NCBI GenBank assembly: GCA_034670405.1
Contig: JAXDDX010000049.1
Location: 1,736,001-1,800,000, forward strand
Direction of reading: 5' to 3'
DNA length: 64,000 nt
From: Hoplostethus atlanticus
Lineage: Eukaryota; Chordata; Actinopteri; Trachichthyiformes; Trachichthyidae
Positions 14,428 through 26,646 of the stretch are shown here, one piece after another. Position 1 is the first letter of the stretch. Each line of letters starts with the position of its first letter. The notes under the pieces are model-generated. The model was not told where the DNA came from. It ran no database searches and saw only the letters and a program-made list of their open reading frames with translations. A program made the translations under genes and the position numbers.

Positions 14428-17400
14428 ATGCCTCTGTCAACTCAGTCTCAAGGTGATGATGACCAATACATCCTTGTGGCCAGTCTGGATAATGCCCGGA
14501 ATCTCTCCAACATATTGAAAGCAATCACCTTCAAAGACCATGCCATCTTCAGCGCCACTCCCAACGGACTGAAGGTCACTGTGGAAGACTCCAAATGTAT
14601 GCAAGCCAATGCCTTCATTCAGGTGTGTGTGTTTTACAGACATCTACCTTCAGGTCCTGGGTTCGATTCCCGCCTGGGGCGCTGTTGAGTCTGGGGTGCC
14701 CAGGTGGGTTACCTGGAATCGGTCCCCGGGCGCTGGTGTTGGCGGCTGCCCACTGCTCCCTGGCTGTCCCTGGAGGAAGGTTGGCGGGGATGGGATAAAA
14801 GCAGTATTTCATTCAACTCGGACACTCTACCCTGCATGTGTGTGTGTGTTGTGTTTGGCGGCCACTTCCCCCCTGCGTGTGTTGGTGCATGTTTGTGCAT
14901 GCACCACCGATCTTTAATCTTAATAATAAATCTTCTGAATGGTCTTGCAGTGACCACAGAGGAGATCCAGCATTCTCCCAAGTCATCTCAGCATTAAGGC
15001 CATTTCTGTTCTGCTTAAGATGAGACTACGTTCACAGATAGGGATGCTAAGAGTAATATACTATACTAAGAGGAATATGTCACATCTCAGTGATTAAAGC
15101 AAAACAATTTTATTTCTGCTTGAACTATATTCTTATATTCTGTTTTTTGTTCAATGCCAAACTAATGTTCTGAGTATACCTTGTTCAGTAAAAGTAATGG
15201 ATCAATGAAGTGTTTTAGTTTAGCACTTGTAGATAAGATAGATAAATAAAAAAATAAGTATAGTGCATCCATAAGCACATTGCGAATTTGAATGGACCAG
15301 GCATGCATACAAACTGATGCAATACAGTTTGTACACCAGACAGTTTTTACACCTGATATTTAAAATAGTATACTGTCTTCTTTTCCTTCCAGGCGGAGAT
15401 CTTCCAAGAATTCACCATCAGGGAAGATTCGGTGGGGTTTCAGATCAATCTCACTGTCCTACTGGACTGCCTCACTATCTTTGGAGGAAGCATAGTACCA
15501 GGTAAAGATAAAGGACACCTCCTTGGAAGCAAGACATAGTGAGTCCCAGGCAATATGCTTTATCTATGCTTGAGAACGTAGTGCTCGAGAAGAGAACAGT
15601 AATAACTGCAAGTGTAGGTCACTTTTCAGTAGATTGATATTAAAATACCCCAAAAGAAAACACACTTTACTTCCTTTGTTAATCTTCTTAAGCCATAGAT
15701 GAAGTCGACCACCCACTTAAGACAGCATTTCATAACAACCCAACTCATGGGTTAAATGGCTGGACATACTCCAGTTCAGGAGTGTTTGTGTAGTTCATCT
15801 TCATTCCATTTCCCCTCTCATGTCTGTGCTGTCAGGAGTGTCCACAGCCTTGCGGATGTGCTACATGGGGTATGGATACCCTCTGACACTCTTCCTGGAG
15901 GAGGGTGGGGTGGTGACTGTGTGTAAGATCAACACACAAGAGCCAGAAGAGCCCATTGACTTTGAGTTCTGCAGCACCAACGTCACAAACAAGGTAGAGC
16001 TTCACTAATTCAAATGACGATAGTGCATTCAAAGACAAAATATAGTCAAAAGCCATTATCCATCATTAAGACAAGTTTGTTTGAATCCTATCTTGAACTA
16101 ACTTGGTGTAACCAGTGGTGAAAGTAAATCCCGTGTCTTGCTGGTACAATAAGCAATAACATTTTGTTTTTTTGTTTTTTTGTTTTTTTAATGCATGGCA
16201 GATACATACCGCTTACTGTACATATATTTTACACCACCATCAGCTTAGCTCATTTTGTGGATAGTGCCGATGGCAACTTAGAACTGTTGCTACAAAAGTT
16301 AAAAGTGGTAGTATGAATAAACAAATCATAACAGAGTATGTTCTCGAATACTATAATAAAGTATTTGTCTAGCTATATGTAGCTATATATTGGGTAAAAG
16401 AACACATCACACATCACCTGTTTTCAACTTGATATAACATATTTGCTCCCTCCCTGATTCTTCAACAAGGTGATCCTGCAGTCAGAGAGTCTGAAGGAAG
16501 CCTTCTCTGAGCTGGATATGACCAGCGAGGTGCTACAGATCACTATGTCCCCCAGCCAGCCATACTTCAGGTGTGTGTTATTTGTCCCTCTGAATTAATA
16601 TGATTTATCATTTTCTCACTCTAAAATTATTATCTAAATATTGTTCTGTGCTCTCTGGAGTAAACTAATCTAAACTAATCTTCCCATTGGCCACTGTCCC
16701 TAGAGCAATCTCTGCTATAGATGTGTTTTGCCTTCAGTTTACAAATATCATCCTTCTGAACTCCTGAACATCAACAGGACCTGCTCTCTAATACTCCTCT
16801 TAACAACTCCTTCTCTCCACTCCTCCGTTCAGTCTCTTTCCTTCTCCTTTACAGTGATGTCCCATCTCTCTCTCTCTCTCTTACCAATACCAAAGTCTCT
16901 TGTAAGTCTAATGTGCTATAATTTAGGATGAGTTCTGAAGTATAAAACGTGTTTGGAGAAGGGTTGAGTGTGGATTTGTGATTGGGGTCACCGGTGTGCA
17001 CCTCCCAACGTGGATGTGCCCATGTAAGGCTTGTTAGAAACCATTTCATAATGCTGGTTCTGAAATCTTGTTTGTGAAAGAGGGATTTTGTAAATGATTC
17101 GTTACTGACACCTTTACCTTTAGACGACAGTGTTGTGTTTTTTTTCCTCATCTCTACGCGTTGTGTTCTGCTCTTCAGGTTGTCCACCTTTGGGAACTCT
17201 GGAAATGCCCATTACGACTACCCCAAAGACTCGGACATGATGGAGCTGTTCCAGTGCACCAAGACACAGACCAACAGGTTGGCTTGGAGTCATGAGCGCT
17301 GTTCAGTGCATTTTGAGACTATAAAGGAATGAGTGATCCAAATAACAGACACCTATGAATATATATCACTTACCCAGCATCTGTCCCTGATATTGAGTTT

Positions 17401-17644
17401 AATCAACTAAAATAAATCCATGCTCTGTGCTGTCCTTTCTGTTATCTGTGACAGGTACAAAATGTCCCTGCTGAAGCCGTCCACCAAGGCCCTGGCTCTG
17501 TCCTGTAAAGTTTCTGTGAGGACGGACAGCAGGGGCTTCCTTTCTCTACAGTACCTGGTCAGGAATGACGATGGTCAGATATGCTTTGTAGAGTATTACT
17601 GCTGTCCCGATGAGGAGGTGGTGGAGGAGGCGGAGGAGGAGTGA
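14428..17644 (+). CDS. rad1: Cell-cycle checkpoint protein RAD1 (9-1-1 clamp subunit)
   Basis: RAD1 is one of three PCNA-like subunits of the RAD9-RAD1-HUS1 clamp loaded at damaged DNA to activate ATR signalling (family knowledge). Exons 14428-14622, 15393-15501, 15836-15993, 16470-16570, 17179-17277 and 17455-17644 join in phase to 284 codons, giving 283 residues (human 282). The start MPLSTQSQGDDDQYILVASL and blocks GVSTALRMCYMGYGYPL, LFLEEGGVVTVCKINTQEPE, FSELDMTSEVLQITMSP and ICFVEYYCCPDEEV match human RAD1 almost without gaps; the C-terminus is acidic. The ATG exon follows an acceptor at 14420, so a 5'UTR exon lies upstream. A SINE-like insert sits in intron 1. The gene is head to head with the C18orf32 homologue and tail to tail with brix1. 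Confidence 0.97.
14640..14835 (+). repeat. tRNA-related SINE-like fragment in rad1 intron 1
   Basis: Starting about 18 bases after the exon 1 donor there is GGTTCGATTCC, a good Pol III box B, then CCGCCTGGGGCGC and a body containing GGCTGCCCACTGCTCC and GGGATAAAAGCAG. The CCCACTGCTCC body is familiar from teleost SINE-like repeats. No box A is seen upstream, so the copy is 5'-truncated. It raises local GC content sharply. Confidence 0.5.
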
Positions 17645-18323
17645 TGACTGCCCATTAAAGTGGCTTTCCGACGGCACAGTGGATTCTCTAGCGGCCGGTC
17701 ACTTTCAACGAGAGCAAGGGTGATTGGGCAAATGAGACAGTGAAGCCAGTGAAGTGCACACATGAGAAAATCACCCCACTGTAGTTGGGATAATGGAAAA
17801 GGTTGAACTGGTTCAACAAAATCCACTGGTGCTTCATTTCACAGCCATTGAACCAGTGCAGAGATGTTAGCTAGCTAGTTTTGCTAGTCAAAGCAGTGTC
17901 TACAATTGTATACTCTTTGATATGTTTTTTTTATAGTGAAGAAATGGATACATTAAGATGTCCGGCTATATTCTGTTGTTTTGCGTTTCTGTAGTGACGT
18001 GTTCCATCGAGTCCCAAGTCTCTCCATGCCAATATTGCCAGCCTGTATGAAGAGATTTCTCCTACTTTGGAGCAAAGTGCCCATGTAGGCAGAGCATTTA
18101 GTAATCTACTTATATTGGTATAATAGTTGACCTGCTATGCACCTCAACCCCACAGTAAGAATGGTGGTGGGACAGACCAGAATGTCTACATGTACAGTGT
18201 TATTTATTATGATAACCATATTGTAATCTGTCTAAACTGATATCCCACTTTTCTCTTTGAATACTGGAACTCTTTCTCCATTCCTTCTAGTACTCAATGT
18301 GTTGTGAGAAAATCACTAAAAAC

Positions 18324-18359
18324 AATAAATCACTCTCCTTGCAATTATACAATAATAAA
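18324..18359 (+). terminator. rad1: rad1 poly(A) signals
   Basis: Two AATAAA hexamers, at 18324-18329 and 18354-18359, lie about 0.7 kb past the rad1 stop and ahead of the convergent brix1 3' end. The implied 3'UTR is about 0.7 kb. Confidence 0.5.
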
Positions 18360-18979
18360 ATACATTCAAGAATTAAAGGATAAGGACATATGGCTCTCTA
18401 TTCAATTCCTTTTGGGTTCAACAATTTGGTGCCATAACCGGGATACTTGAGTTCACCCTACTCACGGTAGAGACAGAGAGAAAACATATAACCTCCAGGC
18501 GGCAAATCCATACGTAAATGACCTTTCCGTTATTGGTCAGACTCTACTCCTGGTTAGTGATAACCATGTCTGAAATTAATATAAAAGTTGTTTCCAGTAT
18601 TTCCTTGCATAGAGAAACAGCGGATAGTGTCTATATTATATAGTTCAATGTCTGTTTAAATAAATACATGCTGACCTGTTCACCTTTCACAACCATTTCA
18701 TTAAGAGTATTTCATTACAATGTCAGATGAAACGGACAGTAAGTGAATTGTTTTATTTCCATGGTTTAAAAAAGACTTAATAAGCTTTTACAAAGAAGGA
18801 ATTTTTTAAATCAAAAAACGATATACATAAATGTGTCGTTTGAAAACTGGAACCTTGGTTACTAGCACAATCCTTCTGCCCAGGAGTTAGGCAGCAAATT
18901 ACAGGTTGTGTGGATAGACTATGGCAACAGACACGGAACACAAAATAGACGTTACATTCTCTCTTAGACCACCTAATAG

Positions 18980-21880
18980 TTATCTGCGTGTCATCTGCAT
19001 CCTTTGTCTTTTGAAGGCTTTGTGTTTGTTCTTCTTCACCATTTTTGGCTCGGGTGCTTCTGTCTCGATGTGAACGGGCTTCTCATCGGCCGGTGTTACG
19101 AAGACGTCAGCCGTAATGTCTTTGGCCACTTCCTCCTTCGCTTCAGTCCTCTTGATCTTCTGCAGCTCCTTCACCATCTGCTTCTCACGCAGTCTGGCTG
19201 CCGTGGCCAATCGGATCTGCCGCCGGTTCTGCAGGGGGTGCAAAGGGGATTGAAATGAGTGTCGGCTAGACAATCAGATGATGATGACGACGTATGATTG
19301 TTCATTCAACGGAAACAATCGGATAGTTAACCTGTTTGTGAAACCCAACACTATTTAGCATGGCAACGCATCTAGTTCAACAACACATCTAATGAATTCT
19401 GATTTTAAAATGAGGCATGTCATTGATTGATTAAATAAAAATCAGATGCTGATGATCTCTTTAGTCAGAGCTGAATGGCATTAATTGGATTTTACCATGT
19501 TAGGAGACTGGAAGTGTGGGTTTTCATAGAGTGTTGGCCCTCCAAAACTCCCCTGAAAGATCTTGATGAGGTTGAGAACGAAGCGAGGTCCAATCTCCAC
19601 GAGGGCGGCATCCTCCTCCATAATCTGAAGGTGGCACAGGGAAAATACGTTGCAAAGAGGGGGGGGAAAAAAGTTATATTGTTGAACTTTAGATTTCAGA
19701 AGCCCTACAATGAAGAAAACATTTTACAAATGCATGTAAACTGGGTGTGAAACAAGCACACATGCTGGTAAGAAATTGTTTTTGGCAGATACATCAATTA
19801 AGGTCAGTTAGTTGGTAACTTTGCGATGCTTCAAAATGTTCTCTTGTATGAGATGAAGATGAATTAAAAGCTTTAACTATTGTATAAGTTGAGTGAGCTA
19901 GTTTTAAAATCAACACACACTACTTGATTCTATACCCAAAATCGAATTTAAAACTGGTAGTGTGACATTTCTATGAAAAATGTATACCAATTATCTTCAA
20001 CTCGAAAAAGTCGAAAGACACTATGTAATATTTCATAAAAATTTATTCCGAGAACATTTCAAGTAAAGTAGTGAAACCTCACCTGGTAGTTTCTAAACCA
20101 TATCCTGTTGTCTGCAATGGTAAATGTGAAAACATGGTCCACAAAAGGCTGGCTCTTAGGGTGGTAGTGTGGAGTGGAAAATGTCTACAACCGGAAAAAA
20201 CAATGAGTACCCCTTAAATAATACAGCAAGTTTGTTATAGACAGAAAAACATTCGTGAACTGGTGCTTTACCAACAGGGTAATAAGCATTAATATGTCTC
20301 CTGACAAACAGTTTAGTTTAGTGCAAACAGACCTGGGTGAACAGCTCCTTCAGTAAAGCATAGTAGGGATCTTTGTCAAATTTCTGTGGGAGGAAGACAC
20401 AAAAGTCAAGGTCCTGTGGGGGTGTTCTGATAAATAACATTCAATATATCAGTTGTCAACATATAATTCATATTCCACACAAAGCAATATTACGTCAAAG
20501 CAGCCAAGGATGCGAAGATTGCTCATATCACCTAAACTAAATATATCTATTCCACCTAACAACCTTCTAGTTTGATGACTAGATTCCCAGTTTTCTGCCC
20601 CATGCTACTCACAGGATCAAATGACAGCAACGGCCTGGATCCTTTAAGGCAGTTCCCTGTCATTTTGAGTTCAGCCAGTGTGTGGACTGTGGAACAGGGA
20701 ATAAAACAACATAAATGAGATTTTCTTGTGGCAGGTAATTCCTTCATGTTGCCACATGACAAACACTGGCCATTGCTCTTCATGACACTAAGAGACAGAC
20801 AATTTACTCACTGTTCTGAACCAGAAACTTTGCAGAAGGTCCATGAGGGCTGTTTGCCACCCTGTAGGGCAAGAAATTCACATTTTATTCAACACAAATC
20901 AAAAAGGCCAGTTTAAGAGTGTAACCAAGACTAAATTACTCACCACATATAGAGATCCTGCTTTTTCTTTGCCTCAAAGAAGAGGCATTTGTTGCAGTTC
21001 TTGATTTCACACACCTGGGAGAAAATAAAAATCTTTTAGCTATGTTGCAATCTAAGTGACAACAGTGTCAAAATTTCAATTAATTAACTAGACCATACCA
21101 GCAAGCAGACCCACCTCATTTATGACAAATAGTTTGTCCTTCCTGTCCATTTTTGTATCTAAGAGACAGAAAACATCCTCGTTATTGTGTACAGTCACAG
21201 CAGTTACAATATCAATCCCTGTGCACAACATACATAGCAATCCAGCAAGCCACTGCACTACAGCCATGGGCCAAAGTGACACTACTGCTGGTTGAGTGAA
21301 TGAATAGTGATACATGACACACACCTGCTTTAGCATGAGGCATCATAGTCCTCAAGTCTTGCATCAAGTGCCTTGTTCTGAAGTTGATGCCTCTTGAGGA
21401 GAATATGAGAACCCTTTCCTTGTTTGTCCATTTGCCCTGTTTAGGAAAGAGAGTAATAATTTTTACAAATCAACGTTTACAAGCGACAAACAAAACTCAG
21501 AAAGCTGACAGTACATCACAGTCACCACATATTGTGCAGCCTAAGGTCTGGCTGAGGTAGGACTGTCTCTGCCTTAATGGCTGTTCTTGTGCCAAGCAAT
21601 AAACAATGCTATCAAACATTATCTAGCTACGTTGTGGCTGGAAACAAATATATTTCCTTTGTGTGCTGGAAAAGTTTTGCTGCCGAGTGGACTGGCTAAC
21701 AACTTAGCTTGTCGGTCTTTTCTAACCACTTACCCTTGAAAGTGGCGCCGGGACACTGATTTCATTTTTCTGCTGCTGTTCGGATTTACTCGGGTGACCT
21801 CCATTCTCTGCTAATTTTACTTTCTTAGCTTTTTTATTACCGGGACCCTTTGCTCCACGTTTTCTCTTAAGAGTCGACAT
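18980..21880 (-). CDS. brix1: Ribosome biogenesis protein BRX1 homologue
   Basis: BRIX1 is a nucleolar Brix-domain (IMP4 superfamily) factor for 60S subunit assembly. Ten minus-strand coding exons, 21734-21880, 21325-21436, 21115-21158, 20944-21014, 20812-20861, 20613-20686, 20333-20383, 20083-20184, 19496-19624 and 18980-19228, sum to 1029 bases, giving 342 residues (human 353). The Brix domain begins near residue 50 with GKWTNKERVLIFSSRGINFR; later blocks HLMQDLRTMMPHAKA, KMDRKDKLFVINEVCEIKNC, LKMTGNCLKGSRPLLSFDP and NLIKIFQGSFGGPTLYENP are near-identical to human. Both termini are lysine/arginine-rich, as expected of a nucleolar rRNA-binding protein. I chose MSTLKRKRG at 21880 as start because it matches family N-termini; an upstream in-frame ATG at 21991 lacks family support. 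Confidence 0.97.
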
Positions 21881-23583
21881 TTTGCGGTGCGTGTGTGTGT
21901 GTGAAACAGGAAGCAGTCCAACACAACACATGGGAAGGCTGTGCGGATGAGGAACAGAGTCGCCACCTAGTGTAGCGGAGTGGAAAAGCACAAGTTAAAG
22001 TGACTGACACGACCAAAGCTGTGGGGCGACTCGTGCGCAGCGAATTTAATCAAGTTTGTTGAATTTTATAATTGTAATGGACTTTTCAATTTACAAAAGT
22101 TCTTATTATTCTAATTAATATTATTAATATTAAGTTATATATAAGTTATACATTCATAAAGATTTCAAGGAAAAACACAATACAATTCAGTCAAACAGTC
22201 AGCAACATACAGGGACATCCTCATAGATAATGTGAGACATCATTGTTTTGAAAACATTGAGGGGGGGGTAATAAATTCTCAATTCAAAGTGCTTGGCAAT
22301 TCCATTTAAAATGTGCATTGTAGCAGAAACCAGTCTTGCCACGTTCAGGATTTAAAACTAACCAGTGCTGTATAGACTCAAACGTGGATATTATACACAC
22401 AAAAAAAGCAGAGGCAAAAGATATGCATGCACAGGCAAGGTCCATTAGCATTAGTTATAGAAACAGGGAGGTTCAATGATACACCAGAGGACAGGAGAAA
22501 ATGAAAAGAAATGTATTTTATGTTTTATTTTCCTTTATATGATGAGCTGCAACATGTGCCTGACAGCAAAATTACCTATTTCTGCTTTTTCTCTTGGATT
22601 CTATAGGAGGGAAACCTTTTCTGTCAAGCCTGGGGCAGAACAACAACATGCTTTGACACTTAGATAGTCACTTCATCAATACTGAATGACTAATGTAGAA
22701 TACCACACAGAAAGCTCTTGCTGGACAGTAATTGTGTAAGTCTGTCAATAGCTGTGATAGACACTAATACTAATACTAATAGATGATAATACAGAGTAAG
22801 AACTCTTTCTCGTCAGTAGAAACTCTTTACTAGCATAATGAAGACACTCTGTCTTTACTAGTCTTTTATTTTATTCATATCATATTGTTTACTGGTTCAT
22901 CTTCTGCTATATTCTAAATTGGGCCTCCCATGGTTGCATCATGAGCCAATGCAGTTCCATCAGTCCATTATTACACTGGTTCTGGAATTCAACCTCCTAA
23001 CTCTGCAGAGCCTCAGGTGTCATTTGCTCTTCAGTCAACCACTGATCAACTGCACAAATCTGCTACTCATATCCAGACATTTTAGCTTTTGAAGCATCCA
23101 TCAAGATGGAAGAGGTGAGGATGGAAGTCTAAATTAGCTTGTAACCAATTAATGAGTTTCAGACTGTGGTAATGTATGGTTGAAAGTCCAAAGAAGATTG
23201 AAAAAATGTTGAAAAAATGTGTAGCAGCATGCTCAAGTCTACTTTATGGAAATTTCAGGTCTTGAACAAGTGTTAACCAATAGGAGGGCAGGAGTCTGTT
23301 TGATTGACGTCTGTACATGATCTATGGTGTTGGGATTAAATGCACCTGTATTCTCTGAATTTATACCGAACTGGGGTCCCTCCAAAAATGTCAGTTAGCA
23401 GGAAGGCTTTTCATTCAGTATTTTGTAGAACGTCTTAATGGCAATTCTCAGACAAATAAAAACAAGATCAAATTACACATATTACCTTTTATTATTTTAA
23501 AGAAAATCAGAAAGCAGCTTGTATGTATTAAACTAAGTAGCATTCGAAAACAGCTTGCATTCGATTGAGACTGTATTTAGGAT
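21881..23583. other. Intergenic, brix1 to candidate gene
   Basis: The first few tens of bases hold the brix1 5'UTR and promoter, without an obvious TATA box. The rest is AT-rich with no convincing coding exon on either strand. Short open frames here (for example 22476-22667) have no splice context or recognisable motif. Confidence 0.4.
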
Positions 23584-23718
23584 TTGGCCCTATACCACCT
23601 AATTTGCTTACACTCATTCCCACACCCACGAAGCATCCAAAATGTTGGTGCGTTGCTTATCATAGTAAAGCGGCAGGGGCGTTGTCAGTGGATGTTCACT
23701 GTTACTGTTCCACCACAG

Positions 23719-24420
23719 ATTCGATCCCGGCCTCGAGAGAAGCAAACTCCTCTCCGCCGTCACCTGTGGGAGGCGCGAGTCCAGAGGACCATCCCCTGTG
23801 TTCCCCTGGTGAGGCACCTGAGGCCCCCTGCACGAATCCAGGAGAGACCCCTGGGTGCTGTGGAGCGTCAGGGTGACCCACCCCTGGGTGCTGTGGAGCG
23901 TCAGGATGACCCACCCCTCAGGTGTCGGATCAGGCGCACCCCCTTGCGGCGCCACCTCAGGAACACCCGGATGGGAGCCGGAGACGGGTGGGGCCACAAC
24001 TTCACGGACCAAGAGGCAGAAGCCCAGACTCCACCAACCATGATTCCCCCCATGTGGATGAAGGACTTCCCATTACTTCCAGTAAGCAGATGATAAACCC
24101 ATCTAGTGTAGCCTTATCTGACAGAGTAACAGCTCCCTCTGGTAACCAATCCAGAAATAGTGTTGCAGTGTACTGTGTTCTGTATTGAGCCGACGCCTTC
24201 AACCCAACAGGCTGAGGAAGGAAGGAGGAGGAAGGAGAGGCAATGGCAGCTCCTCATGAGCGTCACAGTTCAGCTTGAAGAGTTCAGCCGTCCCGCCTCT
24301 ACTCCCTGTGGAATCCACAGCCATGTTTCTGATCAGGGAAGAGGCAGCACTAAGCGCTCTGCAGCCCAGAGCGATGTAGACACCCACGGCTCGCCTGACA
24401 TGAAGAGAGCAAGGACCTGA
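23719..24420 (+). CDS. Unidentified two-exon candidate gene, Arg-rich with C-terminal basic motif
   Basis: I do not recognise this. The stretch is markedly GC-rich in an AT-rich neighbourhood. A good acceptor (CTGTTCCACCACAG at 23718) precedes 363 open bases ending at the donor CTTCCA|GTAAGC (24081/24082). An acceptor (CAACCCAACAG, ends 24210) opens a further 210 bases to a TGA at 24418-24420. Both pieces are multiples of three and join in phase 0, giving 190 codons plus stop. The first exon is arginine/proline-rich with two copies of TPLRRHL and a doubled 12-residue unit with core PLGAVERQ. The second has an acidic/basic start (EEGRRRKERQWQLL) and a KRSA...DMKRART end resembling a bipartite nuclear signal. 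An ATTAAA lies at 24487. An unspliced start at 23584 is an in-frame alternative. It could equally be a decayed transposon gene. Confidence 0.35.
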
Positions 24421-24829
24421 AATCAGCATCAGGAGATCCACACTTGCATTTCTCTTTTATTCTACAGTATATTATTTCATTTTTCAATTAAATATATATT
24501 TTTTTTAAATCATTTTTGTCCAAGACCTTTCTGAAACCTTTAAAAATGCTTTCTATGCACTGTGTTACATCAGATTTTTATATGATAATGATATGGAACA
24601 ATTGGATTTTGTCTAGTTTTTGACCAATATGGGTGTTTTTGTATTGAAGCTACCGATATTTTGCGCCAATGTTCATTTCAGTTCAATATTCTTTAAATTT
24701 GACCACAGTCATGCCACAAACTACAAGAACATCAATAATACTAATCTTCATAATGTATACTATGCATGCATATAGATAGAGACATGGATACAATCTACAG
24801 TCGCTGGTTATCTCCTGATGTAGAAGTAG

Positions 24830-25024
24830 ACCTGACATAGGAGTTCACTAAGCGACCACATGGGGCGGAGTTCTTCCTTGTCCTCTGTGAGGGTCCAAGG
24901 CTGGGGATGTCGTGTACTAACCATTTACCATTTATTGTTTTCACACTTTGGGCACTGTGAAGCCCTTTGAGGCTGTAACGGTGATTAAGGGCTATACAAA
25001 TAAAATGTGATTTGATTTGATATA
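24830..25024 (+). repeat. 3' tail of a non-LTR retrotransposon (LINE)
   Basis: The end reads CCCTTTGAGGCTGTAACGG, then ATTAAGGGCTATACAAATAA and a short TTTGA repeat. This 'ctttgaggc ... gggctatacaaataaa' tail is characteristic of 3' ends of teleost LINE and LINE-mobilised repeats. Only the non-coding tail is seen; the clade is not assigned. Confidence 0.55.
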
Positions 25025-25789
25025 TATAATTAAGGCTCTGCTTTGAGACCCTACCTTTGTCTCACTTACATCAGTTTGATACTACTGACCATGATGTCTA
25101 GCATGATTTTACATCACAAAGATTGATATCAGCCTAAAAAGGTGGGTAAAGTGATTTTTAGTGGGTTGACCCTCCAGTACCCTGTATTTAATACTGCAGT
25201 GATATTTAGTAGGGGTATGAAGTCTTTCAGTGTGCAGAAATGTAAGGATCTAACAATCTTTATTGCAAAAATTCCATTGACAAAACCAGATATGACCAAA
25301 CACATTGCATTCAAATGAAAAAATAAGTGTACAGAGGGATACTGTTGAATTAACAGATAGAGACGGGCAGAACGCCTTTGCTTTCCATAAGGATGTATTA
25401 TATTAGAGATATAATAATGTTTGTAGCACTTCCAGGTGATTTTCCCACTATAAAAGTGGGAAACTCAAAGAGGGCTTATAACAAATAGTGGGTAGCTTAC
25501 AATAGTTGTCTATAGTTATTAATAATTAATGAAATTTACTGTTACATATAAGTGCACTGAAATGTATTAGGATTCCTGAGTGTCAGGGGATGCAGTTGTA
25601 TTTGGACCCAGAAGGCAGACTACAACAAGGGAGTATGGAAAAAGAGGTTTTAATGGAGGAGCAGGTGATGGGATGGTCGGGGGTGCAGAGACTCCCACGA
25701 GGGAAGTGTGGGGATTTTAAAGTGCGTGACTGGAAAATAACAGATCTCCTTTACCTGAGGGTGTAAGGACATAACAGTTTAGCTGTTGA

Positions 25790-26295
25790 TTGCATTCCAA
25801 ACTGTGGAGGGCAGCAATAAGCCATAGCTGCATCCAGTCTGCCGAAACAATACAAAATAGAGTGGGTAGTGAGAGAAGCAGGGGAGGAAATAGAAAAGAG
25901 GAGGTAGTAATGACCAGACTAAGAATAGGACACAGTAACTTCAACGGGACTCTCCACATTATAGGGAAGCATCCAACAGGAGTATGTGAACAATGTCAGG
26001 TACCAGAAACAGTAGAACACGTACTTGTTAACTGCAAGAAATATACTTCATCAGAAAGAAAGGACATGATGGAGGGAATGGAAAGATCAGGGCTAACAGG
26101 AGCAGGTTTAAAGGGCATACTGGAGTATGGTGGAAGTGGACAAGGCAGGAAGTGTCTGGTCAGCTTTCTTAACAGGATTGATAGGGAAAATCTGACAAAC
26201 CGGACACTGTAGGAGTTAACTAACTCCAGAAGATGGCAGTAATGCAACACCAAGGATGCAAGCAGCCGTTAAACCCCAAAGAAGAAGAAGAACAA
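25790..26295 (+). mobile_element. 3' end of an RNase-H-type LINE (I/Nimb-like), truncated
   Basis: An open frame of 140 codons (25790-26212) contains MTRLRIGHSNFNGTLHIIGK followed by a Cys/His cluster (C-x2-C ... HVLVNCKKY). That cluster is typical of the region after the RNase H domain in I/Nimb-clade LINE ORF2 proteins. The 3' flank ends in GAAGAAGAAGAAC, a short trinucleotide tail common in such elements. Endonuclease and reverse transcriptase domains are absent, so this is a 5'-truncated dead copy. The 5' limit is uncertain; sequence from about 25560 may belong to another repeat. Confidence 0.65.
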
Positions 26296-26487
26296 GGAGA
26301 AGTCTCGCGAGATTAAGCGGCACGTTTGCCGCAACGAAATGCAAACCCATGGTCGTGAAGTTATACTGAGTGGAAATAACTGTTGTCAGTGATGTAGAAT
26401 ATTGAAACGAAGCGTTATAATGGTGTTGTTACTATAGCTCGAGACGCCAGGGTTATACAAGTAACCTAACGTAGAGATACTGCTAGC

Positions 26488-26561
26488 TAGCATACCGGGT
26501 CGGTATAGCTAGCATACCGGGTCACTTCAAGCTGATAGCATACCGGGTCGGTATAGCTAGC
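26488..26561 (+). repeat. Triplicated palindromic motif in the dnajc21 promoter
   Basis: TAGCATACCGGGTC occurs three times, at 26488-26501, 26510-26523 and 26536-26549. Copies 1 and 3 continue as GGTATAGCTAGC, making inverted repeats (GCTAGC-ATACC / GGTAT-AGCTAGC). The cluster ends about 85 bases before the dnajc21 ATG, so it lies in the promoter or 5'UTR. Confidence 0.85.
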
Positions 26562-26646
26562 TACGTGCTAACGTTCGCGGCAACATAAGCAATATTTAGC
26601 TGGACATTTATTTGCGAGTCCAACTTCTCTTACCACTAAACTAACA

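Noticed and set aside
14650..14690. Box-B sequence considered as a tRNA gene
   Set aside because: No D arm, anticodon arm or acceptor stem upstream; it is better explained as a SINE fragment.
21881..21991. Upstream ATG extension of brix1
   Set aside because: The added residues (MLFHSATLG...) match no BRIX1 protein, whereas MSTLKRKRG fits family N-termini.
23614..24012. 132-codon minus-strand frame
   Set aside because: It is the antisense shadow of the GC-rich candidate exon; no splice or polyadenylation signals on that strand support it.
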